This document shows, piece by piece, positions 1 through 4,568 of a stretch of 5,985 bases of DNA. The notes beneath the pieces were generated by a model, which saw only the letters and a list, made by a program, of their open reading frames with translations, searched no databases and had not been told where the DNA came from. This DNA comes from Candidatus Bipolaricaulota bacterium (lineage in GTDB: Bacteria; Bipolaricaulota; Bipolaricaulia; UBA7950; UBA9294): assembly GCA_030612485.1 (NCBI GenBank), contig JAUWNS010000145.1:1-5985 (forward strand), given 5' to 3'. The number at the start of each line of letters is the position of its first letter. The first letter of the stretch is position 1. A program made the translations under genes and the position numbers.

Positions 1-278
1 GCGCGTGCTTTCCGGTACGGGGAGATGAACGAACAGGTGGTGGCCACCCCGTTCTTGCTGAGGAGTTCCGCAACGAATGTGACACGGTGGATGGTCTCAT
101 CGCGATCCTCCTTGGAGAAACCGAGGTCGCGTGTCAGGTCCTGCCTGACTACATCGCCGTCCAGCCGCTGCACATAGCGTACCCCCCGCGCATGAAGCTC
201 CTCCTCAACGGCCATTGCCAATGTTGTCTTCCCCGAGCCGGAGAGGCCGGTAAACCAGACGACAAATCCTTCGTGCAC
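1..278 (-). CDS. cysC: Adenylylsulfate (APS) kinase, N-terminal part, cut by the window edge
   Basis: APS kinase phosphorylates adenylylsulfate with ATP to give PAPS in the cytoplasm, the second step of sulfate activation. The 92 visible codons carry the P-loop GLSGSGKTT (residues 11-19), the LDGDVVR substrate motif (39-45), LGFSKEDRDETIHR (52-65) and ISPYRKAR (85-92), all in the order known for CysC. The usual Asn-Ile before the Arg pair reads Thr-Ile here. I chose the GTG start at 278 because AAAGGAGG (292-285) lies 6 nt upstream. An in-frame ATG at 308 overlaps the stop of the upstream RHH gene (ATGA) and would add ten residues, but it has no Shine-Dalgarno; coupled translation from it remains possible. 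The gene is 26 nt downstream of the RHH gene, so the two probably form an operon. The C-terminal half is outside the window. Confidence 0.95.
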   Translation of the reverse strand, partial: MHEGFVVWFTGLSGSGKTTLAMAVEEELHARGVRYVQRLDGDVVRQDLTRDLGFSKEDRDETIHRVTFVAELLSKNGVATTCSFISPYRKAR

Positions 279-304
279 CTCGTTCCTCCTTTGCTGTCCT
301 TCGT

Positions 305-520
305 TCATAGGTAGCCGAGTTTGCGCAGCCGGTCCCGCACAATCTGAACCTCTTTTTCGGTCAGTCTGAGCTGGCCTTCCTGGGGCTGCCCGGCCATCAG
401 ATCTCGCAACACGTAGACTACAAACTCATTGACACTGCGGTAGCCAGTGTCGTCGATGACCGCTTTTATTTTCTCATAGAGCGGACGTGGAATCTTCAGG
501 GTTACTCGGTTGCTATTCAT
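305..520 (-). CDS. Small ribbon-helix-helix (CopG/Arc/MetJ-type) regulator
   Basis: The 71-residue protein begins with a short beta strand (NRVTLKIP, residues 4-11). Helix A follows (about 12-25, RPLYEKIKAVIDD), then a turn (TGYRS) and helix B (about 30-43, VNEFVVYVLRDLMAG), which is the RHH dimer fold that inserts a two-stranded sheet into the major groove. A charged tail (51-71) ends in RLRKLGYL. From memory, similar Leu-Gly-Tyr-Leu tails occur on some sulfatase/alkaline-phosphatase superfamily proteins; I could not check this. The gene precedes cysC and diverges from a TauE/SafE permease, so a sulfur-linked repressor is a reasonable inference. The ATG at 520 has no recognisable Shine-Dalgarno and lies a few nt from the predicted transcription start, suggesting an almost leaderless mRNA. 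A dyad sits directly at the start codon, consistent with autoregulation. Antitoxin function is an alternative, but no toxin gene adjoins. Confidence 0.85.
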   Translation of the reverse strand: MNSNRVTLKIPRPLYEKIKAVIDDTGYRSVNEFVVYVLRDLMAGQPQEGQLRLTEKEVQIVRDRLRKLGYL

Positions 521-536
521 ACTCTATCTGGAGTGT
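519..536. promoter_or_regulatory. Candidate RHH operator 1 (dyad at the RHH/cysC promoter)
   Basis: The core is ACTC (521-524), six bases, GAGT (531-534). It touches the ATG of the RHH gene and overlaps the predicted -10 box and transcription start on the minus strand. The same core and spacing recur at 613-626 in front of the permease gene. RHH proteins are known to bind short inverted or direct repeats of about four bases per half-site. That this is the site of the adjacent RHH protein is inference. Confidence 0.5.
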
Positions 537-560
537 ACCGCAGCGCAACCGATCGTGCAA
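532..560 (-). promoter_or_regulatory. Candidate promoter of the RHH-cysC operon
   Basis: Read on the minus strand, TTGCAC (560-555) is followed by 17 bp and TACACT (537-532; 4 of 6 to TATAAT). The start would fall near 525, about five nt before the ATG. The -35 is weak (3 of 6), but spacing is ideal and the -10 overlaps operator 1. Confidence 0.4.
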
Positions 561-577
561 CAATTCACCAATCCGCC

Positions 578-606
578 TTGAAAGCATGGAGGGGTGCGCG
601 TAATGT
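578..606 (+). promoter_or_regulatory. Candidate promoter of the TauE/SafE gene
   Basis: TTGAAA (578-583; 5 of 6 to TTGACA), a 17-bp spacer and TAATGT (601-606; weak -10). The predicted start falls near 613, at the left edge of the second dyad, so a bound repressor there would block initiation or early elongation. Confidence 0.4.
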
Positions 607-610
607 TGAT

Positions 611-628
611 GTACTCTTTTTAGAGTAC
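611..628. promoter_or_regulatory. Candidate RHH operator 2 (perfect dyad before the permease)
   Basis: GTACTCT (611-617) and AGAGTAC (622-628) form a perfect 7-bp inverted repeat around TTTT. The core ACTC-N6-GAGT matches operator 1 in half-site and spacing, with centres 92 bp apart. It ends two bases before the Shine-Dalgarno of the permease gene. As RNA it could also form a small hairpin next to the ribosome site, so a post-transcriptional role is an alternative. Confidence 0.55.
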
Positions 629-642
629 AAAAAGGAGGCCGT

Positions 643-1389
643 ATGTCCGTCTGGTGGTTTGTCCCGTTGGCGTTGGTGGCGGAGTACGTTGACTCCACTC
701 TAGGTATGGGGTATGGAACCAGCCTCACGCCGATACTGCTTCTGTTCGGCTACTCTCCGGCTCAGGTCGTCCCAGCCGTCCTCCTCTCGGAGCTTGTCAC
801 CGGCCTCCTCGCCGCCGGCATGCATCACAGCGTGGGGAACGTCGACTTTCGCAAAGGGTCCAAGGACCGGCAGGTCGCTCTTGTCCTCAGCCTGATGAGT
901 GTTGTCGGGGCCGTGGTGGCCGTCTCCCTGGCGGTGAACCTACCGATAAAGGCGGTCAAGCTCTATATCGCCACGATCGTCATTGTGATGGGCCTGCTGA
1001 TCCTCCTGTACAGGCGGAGATCTCTCCCTTTCTCCTGGTGGAGACTCGTTGGTATCGGATCGATTGCCGCGTTCAACAAAGGGATCTCCGGGGGTGGGTA
1101 CGGGCCTCTGGTGACGGCCGGGCAGATCGTATCCGGGGTTGGGGCGAAGAACTCCATCGGGATCACGAGTCTTGCCGAGGGGATCACCTGCGCAGTGGGC
1201 GTCGTGACCATCCTTCTCCTTCGCCCGGGGACCTCCTGGGTTCTAGCGCCGCCCCTCCTCCTGGGGGCGGTACTCTCTGTCCCTTTGGCGGCCCTAACGG
1301 TCAAGAAACTCCCGGAGCGTAGCTTCACGTTGGTAATAGGAATCTTGGTTCTGGTCCTTGGGGCACTGAGCTTGCTGCGGACCCTATGA
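643..1389 (+). CDS. TauE/SafE-family membrane permease (putative sulfite/sulfonate or sulfur-anion exporter)
   Basis: The 248-residue protein is almost entirely hydrophobic, with about eight membrane segments (roughly 3-13 plus 26-36, 40-60, 77-99, 104-123, 134-160, 170-193, 199-220, 227-246). It has the internal duplication of the family. The first half carries EYVDSTLGMGYGT (14-26). The second half carries the related FNKGISGGGYGPLVTAGQ (144-161), followed by SIGITSLAEG (171-180). Length is typical. Family members move sulfite, sulfoacetate, taurine-derived or other organosulfur anions across the inner membrane; the substrate here cannot be read from sequence. Divergence from an RHH-cysC operon supports a sulfur-assimilation link. 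The ATG at 643 is preceded by AAAGGAGG (631-638) with a 4-nt gap. No clear terminator follows; the octamer repeats start 13 bp after the stop. Confidence 0.9.
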   Translation: MSVWWFVPLALVAEYVDSTLGMGYGTSLTPILLLFGYSPAQVVPAVLLSELVTGLLAAGMHHSVGNVDFRKGSKDRQVALVLSLMSVVGAVVAVSLAVNLPIKAVKLYIATIVIVMGLLILLYRRRSLPFSWWRLVGIGSIAAFNKGISGGGYGPLVTAGQIVSGVGAKNSIGITSLAEGITCAVGVVTILLLRPGTSWVLAPPLLLGAVLSVPLAALTVKKLPERSFTLVIGILVLVLGALSLLRTL

Positions 1390-1402
1390 AAACGCTTCCT
1401 CA

Positions 1403-1458
1403 CGGTTGAGTGAGTGATTGAGTGATTTAGCGATTGAATCATTGAGTGATTGCTTGTA
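1403..1458 (-). repeat. Degenerate octamer array, left block (7 units, reverse orientation)
   Basis: Seven contiguous 8-bp units: CGGTTGAG, TGAGTGAT twice, TTAGCGAT, TGAATCAT, TGAGTGAT, TGCTTGTA. Read on the other strand, TGAGTGAT is ATCACTCA and TGAATCAT is ATGATTCA. Both occur exactly in the right block, so the blocks are the same element in opposite orientation. The outer units are weak matches. Confidence 0.75.
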
Positions 1459-1491
1459 CCAGCAACTTCTTCCATCTTTTTTCACTAAGTT

Positions 1492-1611
1492 ATCTTTCAT
1501 CTTTTCAATCCTCCGATCTCCCGATCACTCAATTCCCCGATCCCCCGATGATTCAATCTATCAATTATACGATCTCCCGATCATTCAGTCTTCCGATCTC
1601 TCAATTTTCCA
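1492..1611 (+). repeat. Degenerate octamer array, right block (15 units)
   Basis: Fifteen contiguous 8-bp units in unbroken register with consensus ATCnn followed by CCG or TCA. Column 7 is C in all fifteen and column 8 is always A or G. Column 2 is T in fourteen. Base 6 and base 8 vary together (C with G, T with A) in 13 of 15 units; the exceptions are the units at 1564 and 1604. The third unit starts at 1508 (ATCCTCCG), the fourth at 1516 (ATCTCCCG), the fifth at 1524 (ATCACTCA). Partial pairing with the left block could give an imperfect stem-loop. Confidence 0.8.
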
Positions 1612-1619
1612 GCGTCCTA

Positions 1620-1648
1620 TTGACGCGCCGGCTCTTTTCGGCTATGGT
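1620..1648 (+). promoter_or_regulatory. Candidate sigma70-type promoter of the trpB-type gene
   Basis: TTGACG (1620-1625; 5 of 6), a 17-bp spacer and TATGGT (1643-1648; 4 of 6) form the best promoter match in the window. It starts nine bp after the last octamer. Initiation near 1655 would give a leader of about 185 nt before the trpB-type ATG, long enough to hold a regulatory structure. Confidence 0.55.
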
Positions 1649-1676
1649 TAGTCACCCCCATGTTCGGAGGTTAATC

Positions 1677-1709
1677 ATGTACCGAAGAGGTTGTGTTTGG
1701 CTCGGCTGA
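1677..1709 (+). CDS. Candidate 10-codon leader peptide with one Trp codon
   Basis: The frame reads MYRRGCVWLG then TGA. It starts about 20 nt after the predicted transcription start, with GGAGG (1666-1670) six nt upstream, an ideal ribosome site. It lies in the leader of a tryptophan-synthase-type gene and contains Trp at codon 8. That fits a Trp-sensing leader peptide, but one Trp codon is weak compared with the paired codons of classical trp leaders. I found no clear terminator/antiterminator pair after it. Several short alternative pairings exist and are described in the findings. It may simply be a chance short frame. Confidence 0.35.
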   Translation: MYRRGCVWLG

Positions 1710-1840
1710 GGCTTCTTCCTCGCTGATCGGTTTCTTCCCACACCTGTTTTGCGTCCCTCCTCTTAAGAGTTGGTGGTGTCCCTGCATTCAGGCTTTGTCG
1801 TTACTTTCAAGACCAAACCCTTAATGAAGGAGAAGATCAG

Positions 1841-3154
1841 ATGAAAACCATCTTTAATTTGGACCAGAACGACCTTCCAAAACGTTGGTACAATATCCAG
1901 GCGGATCTCGACCGGCCGCTCCCGCCACCGCTCGATCCAAGGACGCGGGAACCACTCGATCCGGCAGCCCTACGTGCTCTGTTTGCTGGAACCTGCATCG
2001 ATCAGGAGATGTCGACCGATCGCTACATCGATATCCCCGCAGAGGTTCTAGACGTCTATCGGTTGTGGCGGCCGACCCCACTCCATAGGGCGCTGAACCT
2101 CGAACGGGCGCTCGACACCCCGGCCCGGATCTACTTTAAATACGAGGGAGCGAGCCCGACCGGCTCCCATAAGACGAACACCGCCGTGGCTCAAGCCTAC
2201 TATAACAAGATCGAGGGAACAAAACGGCTGGTCACGGAGACTGGCGCCGGCCAATGGGGGAGTGCTCTGTCGTTCTCCTGCCAGATCTTCGGGCTTGAGT
2301 GCACGGTGTTCATGGTTCGCATCTCCTACGAGCAGAAGCCCTACCGCAAGACGATGATGGGCGTCTTCCAGGCGGAGGTCATCCCGTCACCATCGGAACG
2401 GACGGAAGTTGGACGAGCGATCCTCGCCCAGGATCCTGACACACCCGGGTCACTCGGGATCGCTATCTCCGAGGCGATCGAGGAGACCGTGAACGGGGAA
2501 GGGACTAAGTATACATTGGGGAGCGTCTTGAACCACGTGCTCCTTCATCAGACGGTGATTGGCCAGGAGACGCTCTCCCAGATGGAGATCGCTGGGGACT
2601 ACCCGGACCTGGTTGTGGGGTGCGTTGGGGGTGGATCGAACTTTGCCGGCCTAGCCCTTCCGTTAGTACACGATTCCCAGCAACGCGGTAGGAAGGTGGA
2701 ATTCATCGCAGCCGAGCCGGTTGCCTGTCCAACCCTCACGACGGGGGAGATCCGGTACGACTTTGGCGATACTGCCGAGATGACCCCGCTCCTTCACATG
2801 CACACGCTGGGACACAAGTTCGTGCCCCCTCCGATCCACGCCGGAGGGCTCCGTTACCACGGTGTGGCCCCGATCATCACTCACTTGATCGAGGACGGGG
2901 TGATGCGGTCGGTTGCTCTCGACCAGGTGGATGCATTCGCAAGTGCGGTCCTTTTCGCTCAAGCGGAGGGGATCATCCCCGCGCCGGAGACGGCCCACGC
3001 GGTACACGCCGCGATTGAGCTCGCTCGGGAGTGCGCTGTCAAGGACGAAAAAAAGGTTATCCTGATTGGCTTCTCCGGGCACGGACACTTCGACATGTCC
3101 GCCTACGGAGCGTACCTCTCCAATCAGTTGGTACGAACAAAGGTTCACTCCTAG
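1841..3154 (+). CDS. trpB: TrpB2-type (TrpB-like) tryptophan synthase beta chain, PLP enzyme
   Basis: The 437-residue protein belongs to the TrpB2 (TrpB-related) branch. It is longer than the usual beta chain of about 400 residues, with an extended N terminus (1-75) typical of that branch. PLP-binding Lys111 lies in GSHKTNTA (108-115). The catalytic-Glu motif is ETGAGQWGS (133-141), with Trp where TrpB1 has His, as I recall for TrpB2. The phosphate loop is GGGSNF (263-268). HAGGLRYHG (333-341), [12 protein letters not shown] (376-387) and FSGHGHFD (411-418) complete the core. The reaction is condensation of indole with L-serine to tryptophan. TrpB2 enzymes often work without a tightly bound alpha chain, for indole salvage; a related serine-using side reaction is possible. 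No trpA or other trp gene adjoins. AAGGAG (1827-1832) lies 8 nt before the ATG. Only the TrpB2 class is firm; the substrate is inferred. Confidence 0.93.
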   Translation: MKTIFNLDQNDLPKRWYNIQADLDRPLPPPLDPRTREPLDPAALRALFAGTCIDQEMSTDRYIDIPAEVLDVYRLWRPTPLHRALNLERALDTPARIYFKYEGASPTGSHKTNTAVAQAYYNKIEGTKRLVTETGAGQWGSALSFSCQIFGLECTVFMVRISYEQKPYRKTMMGVFQAEVIPSPSERTEVGRAILAQDPDTPGSLGIAISEAIEETVNGEGTKYTLGSVLNHVLLHQTVIGQETLSQMEIAGDYPDLVVGCVGGGSNFAGLALPLVHDSQQRGRKVEFIAAEPVACPTLTTGEIRYDFGDTAEMTPLLHMHTLGHKFVPPPIHAGGLRYHGVAPIITHLIEDGVMRSVALDQVDAFASAVLFAQAEGIIPAPETAHAVHAAIELARECAVKDEKKVILIGFSGHGHFDMSAYGAYLSNQLVRTKVHS

Positions 3155-3156
3155 TA

Positions 3157-3174
3157 GGGCAGCAGCGCTTGCCC
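3157..3174 (+). other. Small hairpin just after the trpB-type stop
   Basis: GGGCA (3157-3161) pairs with TGCCC (3170-3174), extended by a G-T pair, around a six-base loop. It begins two bases after the stop. No T-run follows, so it is at best a 3'-end stabiliser or weak terminator. Confidence 0.3.
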
Positions 3175-3192
3175 TAAACGAGTTTGCTCCCG

Positions 3193-3233
3193 GGGGCCGA
3201 GGCACTAAAGCGCATTAAACGTGCCGCGGCCCC
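3193..3233. terminator. Strong hairpin between convergent genes, probable bidirectional terminator
   Basis: GGGGCCGAGGCAC (3193-3205) pairs with GTGCCGCGGCCCC (3221-3233) at 12 of 13 positions, with one A-G mismatch and a 15-nt loop. It lies 38 bp after the stop of the trpB-type gene and 22 bp from the stop of the convergent PKD gene. No proper T-run follows on either strand, so termination by intrinsic means is uncertain; blocking read-through or protecting 3' ends also fits. Confidence 0.55.
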
Positions 3234-3255
3234 ATCTCTTAGCGCATTTGAGTAG

Positions 3256-4311
3256 TTAAGGTCTTCCTAAGAGCCAGTTATTCGAAGGTGTGGCCGATGC
3301 GGGATACGGGTAATCCAGGTTGTTGATGTGGATACGAATCTGGTCGTACCCGCGCCCTCCGAAGCCGTCGTGAATGGTGAGCGTGATCGCAACGTCTTCC
3401 CCTCCGGGGCGATCCGACATCGGGGCGTGATAGGTCGGAGAAAGGGTATCAGCATCTTCGAACCACCCCTTGCTCGCTGTCCAAGCGAAGCAGACCGAGG
3501 TGCACGCCGGGTTCTTCACCCTTCCATTCAGTGGGACTGCGCCTCCCTCGTCCATGGAGACTGGATAATGCCGCTCGATCAGAGGAATCGGTCGATCTAC
3601 AGGACGAGCGGTTCTCTGTTCAGGGGGCCAGAAGAGCTCCATTGGCCAACTACACGTAGAAACGCAGCATGGGACCGGAGCCCGACTACAACGCGGTTCG
3701 GGCATCACGTGACGGATACAGGGCGACTCGCATGGGGGTGGGTCAGGCTGGCACCGGTCGCGTTGCTCTACAGGCTCCCGACATGGTTCCCCACAAGGAA
3801 TCGGTTCGCATGGTCCACCCATCGGAGAGGAGAGACAGGTGATATCATCCCCGCGGACACGCACGTATAGCCGATCGCTTACGCTTATTCCACGGTTGTT
3901 GGTCACGGTCAGGGTCAACGTGACACACCCCTCGCAAGCACAAAGCGACGTAGCCGTGTAGATGGGGTCTTGTAGGTAGGCGTTGTTGAAGTAGCCCTGC
4001 CCTCCCTCAGCTGTCCAGTGATAGACCAACATTCCGCCGCTCGGGTCGCGCCCCTCTCCGTGCAGACGCACACTCCCTCGTTCACCCATGGTGAAGTTCA
4101 TTCCAGCATCGACCGTCAGGGGGAGCAGCGGCCGCGGAGTCTGAACCATCCGTGGTGCTGAAACTACTGGCAGGGTGGTTGAAGCTGTTGGCTCCGATAC
4201 TATCGGTTCCGATGCTATCGGTTCCGGACTTGTTCCTGCGAAGAGGAAGACTACAGCACCAAGGGCCACCAAGGTAAGCAGGATCAACCACGTTGCATTG
4301 TTGCCGTCCAT
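3256..4311 (-). CDS. Membrane-anchored protein with two PKD/Ig-like domains and a Pro/Cys-rich linker
   Basis: The 351-residue protein is of unknown function. One hydrophobic segment (about 8-26, WLILLTLVALGAVVFLFAG) is an anchor or uncleaved signal; the n-region has no Lys or Arg and there is no lipobox. A Pro/Ser/Glu spacer with EP(I/T)(A/V)S repeats (29-44) follows. Domain 1 (about 65-153) has the PKD-type pattern VDAG, a YHWTAEGG core, YTAT, and a final strand ending RLYVRVRGDD. A linker at about 159-220 holds 11 Cys, mostly as Pro-Cys pairs. Domain 2 (about 247-330) repeats the fold (CFAWTASKGWF, TYHAP, ITLTIHDGFGGRGYDQIRIHI). Total Cys is 16. Such domains usually act outside the cell in adhesion or protein contacts. 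I start at 4311, not the ATG at 4338, because AAAGGAGG (4327-4320) lies 8 nt upstream. It is monocistronic as far as seen. Confidence 0.85.
   Translation of the reverse strand: MDGNNATWLILLTLVALGAVVFLFAGTSPEPIASEPIVSEPTASTTLPVVSAPRMVQTPRPLLPLTVDAGMNFTMGERGSVRLHGEGRDPSGGMLVYHWTAEGGQGYFNNAYLQDPIYTATSLCACEGCVTLTLTVTNNRGISVSDRLYVRVRGDDITCLSSPMGGPCEPIPCGEPCREPVEQRDRCQPDPPPCESPCIRHVMPEPRCSRAPVPCCVSTCSWPMELFWPPEQRTARPVDRPIPLIERHYPVSMDEGGAVPLNGRVKNPACTSVCFAWTASKGWFEDADTLSPTYHAPMSDRPGGEDVAITLTIHDGFGGRGYDQIRIHINNLDYPYPASATPSNNWLLGRP
4181..4225 (-). repeat. Three 15-bp tandem repeats encoding the EP(I/T)(A/V)S spacer
   Basis: GAAGCTGTTGGCTCC (4181-4195), GATACTATCGGTTCC (4196-4210) and GATGCTATCGGTTCC (4211-4225) are consecutive. 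The last two differ at one base. The period is five codons, so copy changes keep the frame and alter only the length of the stalk between the membrane anchor and domain 1. Confidence 0.8.
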
Positions 4312-4329
4312 TGTGGATACCTCCTTTGT

Positions 4330-4388
4330 AACCCGCAACAGAACGGATTAACTCCTGTCCCCCTCATGCACCCCCCGGCCGGCGGGTT
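4330..4388 (-). other. Possible leader stem-loop of the PKD mRNA
   Basis: In the minus-strand transcript AACCCGC (4388-4382), at the predicted 5' end, can pair with GCGGGTT (4336-4330) over 7 bp. The 45-nt loop is G-rich. The stem closes two nt before the Shine-Dalgarno (4327-4320), leaving it open. It may protect the 5' end or present the ribosome site; chance is not excluded. Confidence 0.3.
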
Positions 4389-4394
4389 CCTATC

Positions 4395-4424
4395 ACCCTA
4401 CACCGAATGACCACCTCTTGTCAA
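4395..4424 (-). promoter_or_regulatory. Candidate promoter of the PKD gene
   Basis: On the minus strand a perfect TTGACA (4424-4419) is followed by 18 bp and TAGGGT (4400-4395; 3 of 6). Initiation near 4388 gives a leader of about 76 nt. Confidence 0.45.
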
Positions 4425-4568
4425 TACCCATGCAGGGAGCAGTCGATCGCCGTGTCCCTCTTTTCCGTCTTCCACGGGCAAATGGTGTAAAGTAGGGTTG
4501 GATTTAAAGCTGAACGGCGAAAATCGTTATGCATCAGGCTGCGCAGTAATATTAGGAAGGAGGGAAGG

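Larger units (their letters stand above)
1390..1840. other. 451-bp non-coding region: octamer arrays, promoter, trpB leader
   Basis: The first part (1403-1611) is low-complexity repeat DNA. The second part (1620-1840) looks like a promoter and leader for the downstream trpB-type gene. Open frames across the repeats translate to degenerate Ser/Pro/Asp/Ile peptides and have no coding character. I see no tRNA or rRNA and no convincing T-box core here. Confidence 0.8.

Noticed and set aside
513..728. 71-codon minus-strand open frame ending at the RHH start and spanning the divergent promoter
   Set aside because: It overlaps the start of the permease gene and both operators, has no domain and no ribosome site, and would be antisense to the permease.
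1390..1402. Intrinsic terminator directly after the TauE/SafE gene
   Set aside because: There is no GC-rich stem with a T-run before the octamer repeats.
963..1475. 170-codon minus-strand open frame across the TauE/SafE gene and the left repeat block
   Set aside because: It is antisense to a clear membrane protein gene. Its N terminus is translated octamer repeat and the rest is Arg/Pro/Thr-rich, as expected of a shadow frame.
1403..1611. CRISPR array
   Set aside because: The period is 8 bp with no spacers, so it is a degenerate tandem repeat, not repeat-spacer units.
1418..1709. Open frames rich in Ser, Pro, Asp and Ile across the right octamer block
   Set aside because: They only reflect the 8-bp repeat read in different frames, with no ribosome site and no domain. 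Only the short 1677-1709 frame has a good ribosome site and is kept as a weak candidate.
1755..1800. T-box riboswitch, suggested by GGTGGTGTCCC at 1772-1782
   Set aside because: The required TGGNACCGCG core is absent, and no specifier stem or terminator with a T-run is visible.
2663..3205. 180-codon minus-strand open frame over the trpB-type gene
   Set aside because: It is antisense to a strongly conserved PLP enzyme and has no ribosome site or recognisable domain.
3328..3870. 180-codon plus-strand open frame inside the PKD gene
   Set aside because: The minus frame has a promoter, Shine-Dalgarno, membrane anchor and domain structure. The plus frame is Arg/Pro-rich and lacks a ribosome site.
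4343..4390. G-quadruplex in the G-rich leader of the PKD gene
   Set aside because: The minus strand has only two long G-runs and short GG pairs, not four separated runs of three.
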